Shown here in pieces: positions 1-7,583 of a stretch of 64,000 nt of DNA. Every line of letters starts with the position of its first letter. Position 1 is the first letter of the stretch. Under the pieces are notes generated by a model. That model saw only the letters and a program-made list of their open reading frames with translations, was not told the origin of the DNA and did not search any database. The position numbers and the translations under genes are program-made. This DNA is from an uncultured Ruminococcus sp. (GTDB lineage: Bacteria > Bacillota > Clostridia > Oscillospirales > Acutalibacteraceae): contig UQQD01000003.1 of NCBI GenBank assembly GCA_900543095.1, forward strand, positions 42,513 to 106,512, given 5' to 3'.

Positions 1-118
1 AGTTGTTGCAGGCAACTATTCAGACATTTTCCCACACCTGTGGTGGGTGCTCGGCTACACTGCGGTCCTCACTGCTTTGGCTATTGTTGCCTTTTTAAGA
101 CAGTCCAAAAAGCAGTAG
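1..118 (+). CDS. C-terminal end of a membrane protein (ABC-2 permease-like), 5' cut by window
   Basis: Frame 2 is open from the first base to a TAG at 116-118 and gives 38 residues. They contain a hydrophobic stretch (LWWVLGYTAVLTALAIVAFL) followed by a short basic tail (RQSKKQ), as at the end of a multi-pass inner membrane protein. A final helix with a short cytoplasmic Lys/Arg tail is common in ABC-2 type permeases. The family is a guess because only the last helix is visible. Confidence 0.5.
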   Translation, partial: VVAGNYSDIFPHLWWVLGYTAVLTALAIVAFLRQSKKQ

Positions 119-229
119 ACGGAAAATAATGGGTCTTTGAAAACAACAGTTGATTTTTTTGGCGATATAGTGTAAAATATATATAGTTGAAAAATATTTT
201 TAGGTGAAATTACAAATCGGAGGCTCATT

Positions 230-865
230 ATGGCAAAAATGTATAAAATAAGAACCAAAAATAAAAATGTATTTCTGCGTGTTGCAAAGGGACATTTTGC
301 AACTATGCACAGCCATACAAACTATTATATCGACGTTACTACTCAAAAAACGAGATTATCGGAAGCAAAGGCAGTTGCAAAGGAACTTGTATCAACGTAC
401 AGGGCTAATACAATTATAGATACCATACTTTGCCTTGACGGAACAGAGGTTATCGGTGCGTGTATCGCCGAAGAGCTGACAAAAGAGGATTACATTAATA
501 TGAACGCTCACCAGACGATTTACGTTGTGTCGCCCGAATATATCGGCGGCGGACAGCTGATTTTCCGTGACAATCTTGCTCCTATGATTGCAGGCAAACA
601 CGTTTTGGTGCTTGCGGCGTCGGTAACAACGGGCAAAAGTGCTCAAGCGGCGATTGAGGCGGTTAAATATTACGGCGGCATAGTAGTCGGACTTTCGGCA
701 ATTTTTGCTACCGTCAAGACCTGCGACGGTTATCCCGTTACCTCAATTTTTGACCCTAACGACTTAGGAGATTACGAGAGCTACGGCGCTCACCATTGCC
801 CGATATGCGAACGCGGTGAAAAGATTGAAGCTATTGTAAACAGCTACGGCTTTTCAAAGCTCTGA
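230..865 (+). CDS. Phosphoribosyltransferase-like protein (OPRT fold) with atypical PRPP motif
   Basis: 211 residues, ATG preceded by GGAGG at 219-223. The fold resembles type I phosphoribosyltransferases such as orotate phosphoribosyltransferase: a flexible-loop region near 100-120 and the PRPP-binding loop at 125-137 (VLVLAASVTTGKS). In active enzymes the two residues before the loop are normally acidic (DD or ED); here both are Ala, while the TTGKS loop is kept. Near the C-terminus a CPIC motif (190-193) follows a His pair, perhaps a metal site. The protein may be a PRTase of unusual specificity or a PRPP/nucleotide sensor. It stands alone and is followed by its own terminator. Family moderately sure, substrate unknown. 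Confidence 0.7.
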   Translation: MAKMYKIRTKNKNVFLRVAKGHFATMHSHTNYYIDVTTQKTRLSEAKAVAKELVSTYRANTIIDTILCLDGTEVIGACIAEELTKEDYINMNAHQTIYVVSPEYIGGGQLIFRDNLAPMIAGKHVLVLAASVTTGKSAQAAIEAVKYYGGIVVGLSAIFATVKTCDGYPVTSIFDPNDLGDYESYGAHHCPICERGEKIEAIVNSYGFSKL

Positions 866-880
866 TAAGTGATTAAAAGC

Positions 881-915
881 AAAACGCTGCCGGTATTTTC
901 CGACAGCGTTTTTTA
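881..915 (+). terminator. Rho-independent terminator of the PRTase-like gene
   Basis: Stem AAAACGCTG-CCGG paired with CCG-ACAGCGTTTT, small loop, then a T run, 15 bases after the stop codon. Confidence 0.85.
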
Positions 916-930
916 ATGTTTTTAATTTGG

Positions 931-1070
931 GCAAAGCTTGCAATCTGTTGCAAGCTTTGCAAAATAGCGTTAGTCCCCTCAAAATTTCAGCGGAAGGTTA
1001 TAACTCTCATTGAAATTCTGCAAAGCCAGTGCCCTCTAAGAGGCGGGGGCTATGCGCTTGGATTATATAT
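931..1070 (-). repeat. Dispersed structured repeat, copy 1
   Basis: Member of a six-copy intergenic family (others near 12563, 17111, 27474, 30541, 50849). Read on the minus strand it begins with TATAATCCAAGCGC, continues through a GC-rich CCCGCC block, an AATTTCA/TGAAATT inverted repeat and a TTAG/CTAA block, and ends in GCAAGC/GCTTGC. It fills most of the gap between two convergent genes. No coding potential seen. Confidence 0.75.
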
Positions 1071-1087
1071 GGGGTAATTTACAGGCA

Positions 1088-1348
1088 TTATCCTGCAAGC
1101 TCTTCGTCGTATGCCTGCCTTACAGCCTTTGCAAGCTGGTCGGCACAGGAGGTTTGACGAAATCCGCAGGTGTTGCCGAGAAGCTTTTCCTCAATCTGCT
1201 CAACCGTCCAGCCGTCAACAAGCTTTGAGATAGCTTTCAGGTTGCCGTTACAGCCACCAGTAAATTTAATATTTGTTATGACATTTCCGTCAATGTGAAA
1301 ACTAATTTCCATTGAACATACTCCGTTTGTTTTGTATGTATAATCCAT
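1088..1348 (-). CDS. TSCPD domain protein (TIGR03905 family)
   Basis: 86 residues, ATG preceded by GGAGG. It is essentially one TSCPD domain, the small cysteine-containing domain also found at the C-terminus of some ribonucleotide reductases. Conserved features are the GGCNGNL segment (residues 31-37) and the two Cys in NTCGFRQTSCADQLAKA (about 59-75). TIGR03905 is a stand-alone clostridial form with no established function. The Cys residues suggest metal or redox binding, which is inference. It is the last gene of a minus-strand trio with the LOG and DUF6472 genes, 13 bases after the latter. Confidence 0.85.
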   Translation of the reverse strand: MDYTYKTNGVCSMEISFHIDGNVITNIKFTGGCNGNLKAISKLVDGWTVEQIEEKLLGNTCGFRQTSCADQLAKAVRQAYDEELAG

Positions 1349-1361
1349 ACCGATCCTCCCT

Positions 1362-1532
1362 TTAATTTTGCTTCCTTACAATTTTATATTCATCGTACAG
1401 CTCAAAGTAGTGGCATTGCGACATATTTTGCGTGAGAAATTTTTCCATTTCGTCCTCGTCAAGGTCAATGCTGCAATAATCGCCAAATTCCTCGTCAGTC
1501 ACATAATGAGCGCACATTTCGCAGTTATCCAT
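1362..1532 (-). CDS. Small Cys-containing protein, DUF6472 family
   Basis: 56 residues. The longer open frame to 1619 lies inside the upstream gene; the ATG at 1532 has TCCTCC-complement GGAGGA just upstream and gives MDNCEMCAHYV. The pattern is CxxC near the N-terminus, a Cys-x-Asp step, a DLDEDEM acidic core, a later Cys before HYF, and the ending YKIVRKQN. These match the DUF6472 proteins of Clostridia, probably small metal-binding proteins of unknown role. It lies between the LOG and TSCPD genes and is probably co-transcribed with them. Confidence 0.8.
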   Translation of the reverse strand: MDNCEMCAHYVTDEEFGDYCSIDLDEDEMEKFLTQNMSQCHYFELYDEYKIVRKQN

Positions 1533-1542
1533 ACTTCCTCCG

Positions 1543-2109
1543 CTATTCTCCGTATTTATTGTAGGAAAACGGCTTGTAGCTGTCAAGCTGTTCAAAAACT
1601 TCAGCCTCGGTGGTTGCAACGGTAAACAGCTTGTTGCAGCTGTCGGTTATAAACTCTTCTTTTATTGCATTGTCCATCATTGCAAGCAGCGAATCATAGT
1701 ATCCTCTTACATTATAAACAATGATCGGCTTTGTGTGTCGGTTAAGCTGTTTGAGCGTCAGCACCTCAAAAAATTCTTCAAAAGTACCGATACCTCCCGC
1801 ACATATTATAAACGCGTCTGCTCTGTCCTCCATAATTCCCTTGCGTTCACGCATAGTATCTGTGAGTACAAGTTCTGTACAGTTGTCATACAAAACACCC
1901 ATTTCAACAAAGAACCTTGGGCTTACGCCGATTAACTTTCCGTTTTCTTTTGCAACTCCCCTTGCCGTTGCTCCCATAATGCCGTATTTTCCTGCGCCGA
2001 AAATAACGCCGCAGTTGCGTTTGGCAATAGCCCGGCCTAAGTGCTCTGCCGAATCAAGGAACTCTTTGTTGATTTTTTCACTTGACGAACCGAATACACA
2101 TATTTCCAT
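1543..2109 (-). CDS. LOG family nucleotide 5'-monophosphate phosphoribohydrolase-like protein (TIGR00730)
   Basis: 188 residues with start MEICVFGSSS; the upstream Met at 2142 lacks a ribosome site, while AGAGGT precedes the ATG at 2109. It has a Rossmann-like fold with GAGKYGIMG (about 40-48) and the signature AGGIGTFEEFFE (about 105-116, equivalent to PGGxGTxxE). LOG proteins split nucleoside 5'-monophosphates into base and ribose 5-phosphate; plant homologues activate cytokinins. In Firmicutes the true substrate is usually unknown. The first Pro of the signature is Ala here. First gene of the operon with DUF6472 and TSCPD. Confidence 0.85.
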   Translation of the reverse strand: MEICVFGSSSEKINKEFLDSAEHLGRAIAKRNCGVIFGAGKYGIMGATARGVAKENGKLIGVSPRFFVEMGVLYDNCTELVLTDTMRERKGIMEDRADAFIICAGGIGTFEEFFEVLTLKQLNRHTKPIIVYNVRGYYDSLLAMMDNAIKEEFITDSCNKLFTVATTEAEVFEQLDSYKPFSYNKYGE

Positions 2110-2175
2110 ACATAAAAGACCTCTTTTATTTAATAATCTCAACCATATATTATGCTTGATTTTGCAATTTAATTA

Positions 2176-2763
2176 TCAATAATATCTGATAAGTGAAATA
2201 ACTTTTCCGAGCAGCACGACTTCGTTAACTATAATAGGCTCAAAGCTGTCGTTTTCGGGTTGAAGCCTGAAATGTCCGTTTTCTTTATAAAAACGCTTTA
2301 CCGTTGCTTCGTCACCCATAAGAGCTACTACTATTTCTCCGTTTTCGGCAACCGGGGTGCGGTTGACTATAACTATATCATTATCAAAAATTCCTGCATT
2401 AATCATACTTTCACCCTGAACACGCAGTGCAAAAAGCTCTCTGCCTCGCTTTAGGTGTTCGGGAACGGGAACATAGCACTCAATATCCTCCACCGCAAGG
2501 ATAGGAATTCCTGCGGCAACACGTCCCAAAACAGGTACGGTAGCAGATTTTTCCTCGCCGGTGATGCGGATACAGCGGTTTACGCCGTGTTCACGTTCGA
2601 TCAATCCCCTTTCCTCAAGGGACTTAAGGTGATGATGTACCGTTGAGGTTGAGCTCAGCCCTGTTTTTTCGCATATTTCACGCACAGACGGTACTCTTCC
2701 GTCGGCAGAACACTCCTTTAGATAATCAAGTATCTTTTGCTGGCTTTTGCTTAACGGTTTCAT
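2176..2763 (-). CDS. lexA: LexA, SOS response repressor and autoprotease
   Basis: 195 residues, normal for the family. The N-terminal winged helix-turn-helix spans about 1-65 (SVREICEKTGLSSTSTVHHH). The C-terminal S24 peptidase domain has the self-cleavage bond Ala84-Gly85, catalytic Ser119 in GESM and Lys156 in EATVKRF. LexA binds operators of SOS genes; RecA filaments on damaged DNA provoke self-cleavage and derepression. It is transcribed from its own promoter, which holds a degenerate LexA-type palindrome in the -35/-10 spacer, consistent with autoregulation. Sixty-six bases separate it from the LOG gene downstream and no terminator is visible between them. Confidence 0.97.
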   Translation of the reverse strand: MKPLSKSQQKILDYLKECSADGRVPSVREICEKTGLSSTSTVHHHLKSLEERGLIEREHGVNRCIRITGEEKSATVPVLGRVAAGIPILAVEDIECYVPVPEHLKRGRELFALRVQGESMINAGIFDNDIVIVNRTPVAENGEIVVALMGDEATVKRFYKENGHFRLQPENDSFEPIIVNEVVLLGKVISLIRYY

Positions 2764-2793
2764 AGTATCACACCTTTCAGTTTCCTATCCTAA

Positions 2794-2822
2794 AGTATAA
2801 CATATGCTTGCGGAAAAATCAA
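2794..2822 (-). promoter_or_regulatory. lexA promoter with LexA-box-like palindrome
   Basis: On the minus strand: TTGATT (2817-2822), 17-base spacer, TATACT (2794-2799). The spacer and -10 contain GCAAGCATATGTTATA (2796-2811), which matches about 10 of 14 positions of the Gram-positive LexA box CGAACATATGTTCG. Confidence 0.65.
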
Positions 2823-2937
2823 ACATTTGTTTTAATTTTTTGCGGATTTAAAAATCAATTTGATTTCAGGCTAAATTCAAGTTAATTTCAGAATTTTTTC
2901 ACACAGTTTTCATATTAGTATTGTTTAATATAACCGT

Positions 2938-3072
2938 ACTCAAAAGACGGAACCGCAACCGTCTGAGTATATTGTTCTACCCTCCTCGATATGAACCGGC
3001 TTAGAGGTTCATATTTGTACCCCTCATTTTTTAAAGAACAGAAGACGCCGGGCATTGTGTCCGGCGTTTTCA
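2938..3072 (+). ncRNA. Candidate structured intergenic RNA, three hairpins ending in a terminator
   Basis: Between lexA and the GH31 gene there are three consecutive stem-loops: 2938-2968 (ACTC..AGACGG with CCGTCTGAGT), 2989-3014 (ATATGAACC with GGTTCATAT) and 3045-3067 (ACGCCGG with CCGGCGT). The last is followed by TTTTCATGTTT, a plausible intrinsic terminator on the plus strand. No ORF and no good promoter were found. It could be a small RNA, or hairpin 3 may serve mainly as terminator of the minus-strand GH31 gene. Confidence 0.4.
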
Positions 3073-3075
3073 TGT

Positions 3076-4980
3076 TTATCCTATATATTCAAGCTTTTCC
3101 GTGTCGAGCAGACCTGTACGCATTGCAGGCTTGCAGAGCGGAATTTTTTTGCCCTTTTTGATAAAGAGCGGAACTTCGTTTAAGGCGACCTCAATGTAAT
3201 GAACGCCTTTTTCAAGCGGTTTTTCTGTTACTGTTTCGCCGCTGAGCTTTACAAATGTCATATCTTCGGGCAGATACACATATCGTCCGCTTGCGTTCTG
3301 CTCATAAACGGGGCATATCATACATTCGTCGCCGAGCATAAGCTGATCCTCACATTCACGGGCAATTTTGTCATCGGGATAGTCAAAAGAAAGCGGGCGG
3401 AATATCATATCATCGGTATCGCTTGCACGGCAAAAGGTTTTGTATAGATAGGGAATAAGCCTGTAGCGTACTTCAACAACATCTTTAAAGTCGGAGATTT
3501 TCTCAAATTGATAACATTCCTGATTTCTTGTGCCGCAGGCGGCGTGGTTTCGCATAAGCGGAGTAAATACGCCGAGAGCCAAGAACCGCAGAACGAGATC
3601 ACGGGTGCAATTTTCGTTAAAACCGCCAAGGTCTGCACCGCAATAGAGAAATCCGCACATATTTGCCGAGGGAAGCATTTTGAGGTCGAGCAGGATATGC
3701 GACCACCAGCTGTGGTTATCGCCGAACCAGATGCCGCTTGTGCGGTGTGCGCCGATATATGACGCACGGGAAAACATAAGAATTTTGCTTTTGCCGAATT
3801 CACGTTCAAAATATTCTCCTGCCGATTTGGTCATATTTGCGCCGTAGATGTTATGCACTCTGTCGTGGCAGACCTGTTTGCCGTCTATATTGTGATAGAT
3901 GCTTGAGTAGTCGTCGCCGTTATTTGAAAGCCCTGTAAATGCGTCCTTCAGACTGAAAAAGTCCCACAGGTCAAGGCTTTTCCCCTTCGCGCCTTCCGCT
4001 TTTTCAAGAGCTTTGTCAAGCCCCTTTTGTGTGTAGAATATTGCAGGCTCGTTCATATCGTTCCAGAATCCGTCAATTCCCATGTCGGTAAGATATTTGT
4101 ATTTTGAGCCGAACCAATCTCTTACATTTTTCTGCATAAAATCGGGAAATCCGACAATTCCCGGCCATACGCCGCCCTCAAATACCTGTCCGTCCTCGGT
4201 TTTGCAGAAATATCCGTTTTTAATGCCCTCCTCATATACGGAGTAGCCGCTTTCCTTTTTTATGCCTGCGTCAATAATCGGTATAAGGTGAATTCCCTGC
4301 TGTTTCTTTTCGCCGACATATTCCTCAAAATTCGGAAATTTTTCACCGTCAACGGTAAAGTCCTTATAGCGTTCCATATAGTCAATATCGAGATATACGC
4401 AGTCAAGCGGTATTTTGACCTTGTCGTAATTTTCGATTACGCTGTCAACATCTTTTTTTGTGGCGTAGCTCCAGCGGCTTTGCTGATAACCGAAAGCCCA
4501 AAACGGAGGAACGTAGCTTTTGCCTATCGCTTTTCTGAATTCACGCACGATGTCAAGGGGCTTTTCGCCGTCGATGAGATATATGTCAAAATCCGTTCCG
4601 TCAAGCGTGACAACGGTTTTGTTTATTTTTGAATAGCCGATGTCCCAGCGTATTTTTGCGGGAAAATCAACAAAAATTCCGAAATGCCTTTTGCCCGACA
4701 ACATAATAAAATTGTGTGCGCCGTAAAGAGATGACTTTGTTTCTGTGTGAAAGGGGTCATCGGCACAAAAGCTTTCATACACCCAGCCTCGTTTGTTTAT
4801 TCCTCTCGGAGCTTCGCCCAGACCGTAAACAATGTCGTTTTCTTCCATATCGAATTCAAAGCTGAATTTTCCGTTTTCGATTTTGTGTTCAAGCGGAAAG
4901 CTTTCAATCGGCATAGCGTCGAGCTGTATTACCGTTGCTTCGGTATCAATGGGATTTCCTAATGTAAATTTTTTTATCAT
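3076..4980 (-). CDS. Glycoside hydrolase family 31 (alpha-glucosidase-like)
   Basis: 634 residues; the ATG at 4980 has an AGGAGA site, while the earlier Met at 5076 would lie inside the promoter. The (beta/alpha)8 domain is clear: catalytic nucleophile Asp in FWNDMNEP (about residue 308) and the acid/base Asp in GIWFGDNHSWW (about 421), with RTSG just before. The beta-sheet C-terminal part ends in a short FIKKGKKIPL region. GH31 enzymes act on alpha-glucosides, alpha-xylosides or related sugars. There is no signal peptide, so it is cytoplasmic and probably cleaves imported oligosaccharides. Exact substrate cannot be read from the sequence. It is transcribed alone, divergent from asnB. Confidence 0.9.
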   Translation of the reverse strand: MIKKFTLGNPIDTEATVIQLDAMPIESFPLEHKIENGKFSFEFDMEENDIVYGLGEAPRGINKRGWVYESFCADDPFHTETKSSLYGAHNFIMLSGKRHFGIFVDFPAKIRWDIGYSKINKTVVTLDGTDFDIYLIDGEKPLDIVREFRKAIGKSYVPPFWAFGYQQSRWSYATKKDVDSVIENYDKVKIPLDCVYLDIDYMERYKDFTVDGEKFPNFEEYVGEKKQQGIHLIPIIDAGIKKESGYSVYEEGIKNGYFCKTEDGQVFEGGVWPGIVGFPDFMQKNVRDWFGSKYKYLTDMGIDGFWNDMNEPAIFYTQKGLDKALEKAEGAKGKSLDLWDFFSLKDAFTGLSNNGDDYSSIYHNIDGKQVCHDRVHNIYGANMTKSAGEYFEREFGKSKILMFSRASYIGAHRTSGIWFGDNHSWWSHILLDLKMLPSANMCGFLYCGADLGGFNENCTRDLVLRFLALGVFTPLMRNHAACGTRNQECYQFEKISDFKDVVEVRYRLIPYLYKTFCRASDTDDMIFRPLSFDYPDDKIARECEDQLMLGDECMICPVYEQNASGRYVYLPEDMTFVKLSGETVTEKPLEKGVHYIEVALNEVPLFIKKGKKIPLCKPAMRTGLLDTEKLEYIG

Positions 4981-5061
4981 AGCTATTTCTCCTTTGTTTG
5001 AAACAGTTTTTGACGTTAAATCCAAGCAAAGTCCGCAACATACTGTAAGCGTTGAAAAGGA

Positions 5062-5109
5062 GCGGGACATTTGCACTTAGATTATATATTATTTGATAAA
5101 AACATTCAA
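5062..5109 (-). promoter_or_regulatory. Promoter of the GH31 gene carrying the shared TATAATCTAAGTGCA block
   Basis: Minus strand: TTGAAT (5104-5109), 17-base spacer, TATAAT (5081-5086), followed by CTAAGTGCAAATGTCCCGC (down to 5062). The -10 and downstream block matches the end of the dispersed repeats and two other promoters (11700 and 44131 regions). Confidence 0.75.
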
Positions 5110-5144
5110 CAGATTCCGATGATTAAATAATTTATTTTGAATTG

Positions 5145-5173
5145 TTGAATTTGTAAACATAATATGGTAAAAT
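5145..5173 (+). promoter_or_regulatory. asnB promoter
   Basis: TTGAAT (5145-5150), 17-base spacer, TAAAAT (5168-5173), about 65 bases upstream of the asnB ATG. Divergent from the GH31 promoter. Confidence 0.7.
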
Positions 5174-5241
5174 AAAATGGAATATTAATAGCTTGATATG
5201 GGAATTTTTTAAAATATAGTGCCTTTGAAAGGGGTAATATT

Positions 5242-7566
5242 ATGTGTGGAATTTGCGGATTTACCGGAAAAATAGTTGACCGTGACAATGTAATCAAAAA
5301 TATGGCCGAGGTCATTACTCACCGCGGTCCGGATTCGGACGGATTTTTTACCGACGATAATATCGCAATGGGCTTTCGCAGACTTTCAATTATTGACCTT
5401 GACGCAGGTCATCAGCCTATCTATAACGAGGACAAGACTTTGGTTCTTACCTTTAACGGCGAGATTTATAACTACAAGGAGCTGAGAGCGGCTCTTATCA
5501 AAAAAGGACATAAATTCTATACCGATACCGACAGCGAGGTGCTTGTCCACGGCTTTGAGGAATGGCAGGAGGACCTGCTGCCGAAGCTCAGGGGTATGTT
5601 CGGCTTTGCAATATATAACACGGTTGATAAATCTATTTTTATCGCCCGTGACTTTTTCGGAATCAAGCCTATGCACTACACAATGATAGAAAACGAATTT
5701 GTGTATGCAAGCGAGATAAAGAGTATTCTCGAACACCCCAAATTTGTTAAAAAGTTTAACACAAAAGCTCTTGATACTTATCTTTCGTTCCAATATGCAG
5801 TGCCTCCCGAAACATTTTTTGAGGGCGTTTACTGTCTTATGCCGGGACATTACCTTTGGTATCGTAACGGCGAGATCGAAACCACAAGATATTTTGAGCC
5901 TCGATTTACTCCAAACGAAGAAATGACAGAGAAAGAGGCCGTAGATGAAATTGAAAAAATATTTGAAAACTCGGTAAACGCACATAAGATTGCCGATGTT
6001 GAGGTCGGCTGCTTTTTGTCGAGCGGCGTTGATTCAAGCTATGTTTCAACATATTTTGCAGACCAAAAAACATTTACCGTAGGTTTTGATTTCGGTGAAA
6101 AATACAACGAGATAAGCTGGGCAAAATCACTCAGCGAGAAGATCGGCGTTGAGCATCACACACACCTTATTTCAAGCGAAGAGTTCTGGGACGCTGTTCC
6201 GACCGTTCAGTATCATATGGATCAGCCGCTTGCCGATCCGTCCTGTATTGCGCTGTATTTTGTATCGCGCCTTGCAAGTCAGTATGTAAAGGTAGTGCTT
6301 TCGGGCGAGGGTGCAGACGAGCTGTTCGGCGGCTATACCTGCTACAACGATCCGAGAGTTTTTAAGGTTTATCAGACGATTGTTCCGCATTGCATACGCA
6401 AGGCTATCCGTGCGATTTGCAGAAAGCTCCCCGACATCAAGGGCAGAGATTACCTTATCCGTGCCTGCGATCCGCTTGAGGAAAGATATATCGGCAATGC
6501 GTTTATGTATGATTACAAGCAAAAGCAAAAACTGCTCAAAGACCCGTCCATTGCAACGCCGCCGCAGAATTACACACGCAAATACTACTATCGCTGCCGC
6601 AAATATGACGACGTTACCAAGATGCAGTATCTTGACATCAATATGTGGATGGTGGGCGATATTCTGTTGAAAGCGGACAGAATGAGTATGGCAAATTCGC
6701 TCGAGCTGCGAGTTCCGTTCCTTGACAAAGAGGTGTTTAAGGTAGCTTCGTCGCTGCCGACAAGTCTGCGCTGCAATAAGCACAATACTAAATATGCAAT
6801 GCGAAAAGCGGCAGTCCGTCATATGCCCGAGGCTACCGCGGAAAAAGAAAAATTGGGCTTCCCCGTGCCGACAAGAGTATGGCTCAGGGACGAAAAATAT
6901 TATAATGTTGTCAAGAAAAAGTTTAAAGGCAAAACTGCGGAAAAATTCTTTAATACAGACGCTCTTGTTGAATGGCTTGACGAACACTTCAGCGGCAAAG
7001 AGGATAACAGCCGCAGGGTTTGGACTATTTATGTGTTCTTGGTTTGGTACGACATCTATTTTGATGATGATTCAAACAAGGTAGAAAAACCCGTAAACCA
7101 CCTGGACGAGCTTAAAGCAGTTGCCGAGGCAAGACGTGAAAAGCAGATTGACGCTCCGGGCGAGGTTATTATGGCCGCCGCTCAGGCTGCCGACGAAAGC
7201 TATGAGGCACCTGCTTTTGGCAGGGAAGAAAGCCCATATCAAAACGGCGGGGTTGTTGACGCTGAATTTGTGTCGGAGGACGACGGCAGCGAGCCTGCTA
7301 TTGCAGAAGACGAGTTCGAGCCGGAAAAGACAGTTGAAGAACCTAAAAAAGAAGAGTATATAAACATTTCAAATCCCGAGGATAATGAGATATATGATGC
7401 ACCAAAAAAACCTGCAACCCCTCAGGAGCAGGTTCAGATGGCTATTGACGACATAGAAAAACGCTCAAAGTACCTTGATGAACCGAACGTAATTTCTGAT
7501 GAAGCCGTTGACGATATTGTGAATTCCATCAGCTTTTTCGGAGATGAAGACGAAGAAAGCACCTAA
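5242..7566 (+). CDS. asnB: Asparagine synthase (glutamine-hydrolysing) with long acidic C-terminal extension
   Basis: 774 residues; family members are usually about 520-630. It starts MCGICGF, giving the N-terminal Cys nucleophile of the class II glutaminase domain (about 1-210). The synthetase domain follows, with the pyrophosphate loop SSGVDSS (260-266) and LSGEGADELFGGY. It converts aspartate, ATP and glutamine to asparagine, AMP and glutamate in the cytoplasm. The conserved domain ends near residue 612. Residues 613-774 are a low-complexity Glu/Asp/Ala/Pro-rich tail without recognisable fold, ending ISFFGDEDEEST. GAAAGGGG lies upstream of the ATG. It is monocistronic, convergent with the M14 peptidase gene 17 bases downstream. 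Confidence 0.93.
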   Translation: MCGICGFTGKIVDRDNVIKNMAEVITHRGPDSDGFFTDDNIAMGFRRLSIIDLDAGHQPIYNEDKTLVLTFNGEIYNYKELRAALIKKGHKFYTDTDSEVLVHGFEEWQEDLLPKLRGMFGFAIYNTVDKSIFIARDFFGIKPMHYTMIENEFVYASEIKSILEHPKFVKKFNTKALDTYLSFQYAVPPETFFEGVYCLMPGHYLWYRNGEIETTRYFEPRFTPNEEMTEKEAVDEIEKIFENSVNAHKIADVEVGCFLSSGVDSSYVSTYFADQKTFTVGFDFGEKYNEISWAKSLSEKIGVEHHTHLISSEEFWDAVPTVQYHMDQPLADPSCIALYFVSRLASQYVKVVLSGEGADELFGGYTCYNDPRVFKVYQTIVPHCIRKAIRAICRKLPDIKGRDYLIRACDPLEERYIGNAFMYDYKQKQKLLKDPSIATPPQNYTRKYYYRCRKYDDVTKMQYLDINMWMVGDILLKADRMSMANSLELRVPFLDKEVFKVASSLPTSLRCNKHNTKYAMRKAAVRHMPEATAEKEKLGFPVPTRVWLRDEKYYNVVKKKFKGKTAEKFFNTDALVEWLDEHFSGKEDNSRRVWTIYVFLVWYDIYFDDDSNKVEKPVNHLDELKAVAEARREKQIDAPGEVIMAAAQAADESYEAPAFGREESPYQNGGVVDAEFVSEDDGSEPAIAEDEFEPEKTVEEPKKEEYINISNPEDNEIYDAPKKPATPQEQVQMAIDDIEKRSKYLDEPNVISDEAVDDIVNSISFFGDEDEEST

Positions 7567-7583
7567 CAGGGCTGACTTAAAAT

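Noticed and set aside
1055..1110. TATAAT end of repeat copy 1 as an active promoter
   Set aside because: No acceptable -35 at 16-18 bases; the same is true of most full-length repeat copies.
6172..6987. 271-residue open frame on the minus strand inside asnB
   Set aside because: Antisense shadow of a conserved domain; no ribosome site, no family resemblance, basic low-quality composition.
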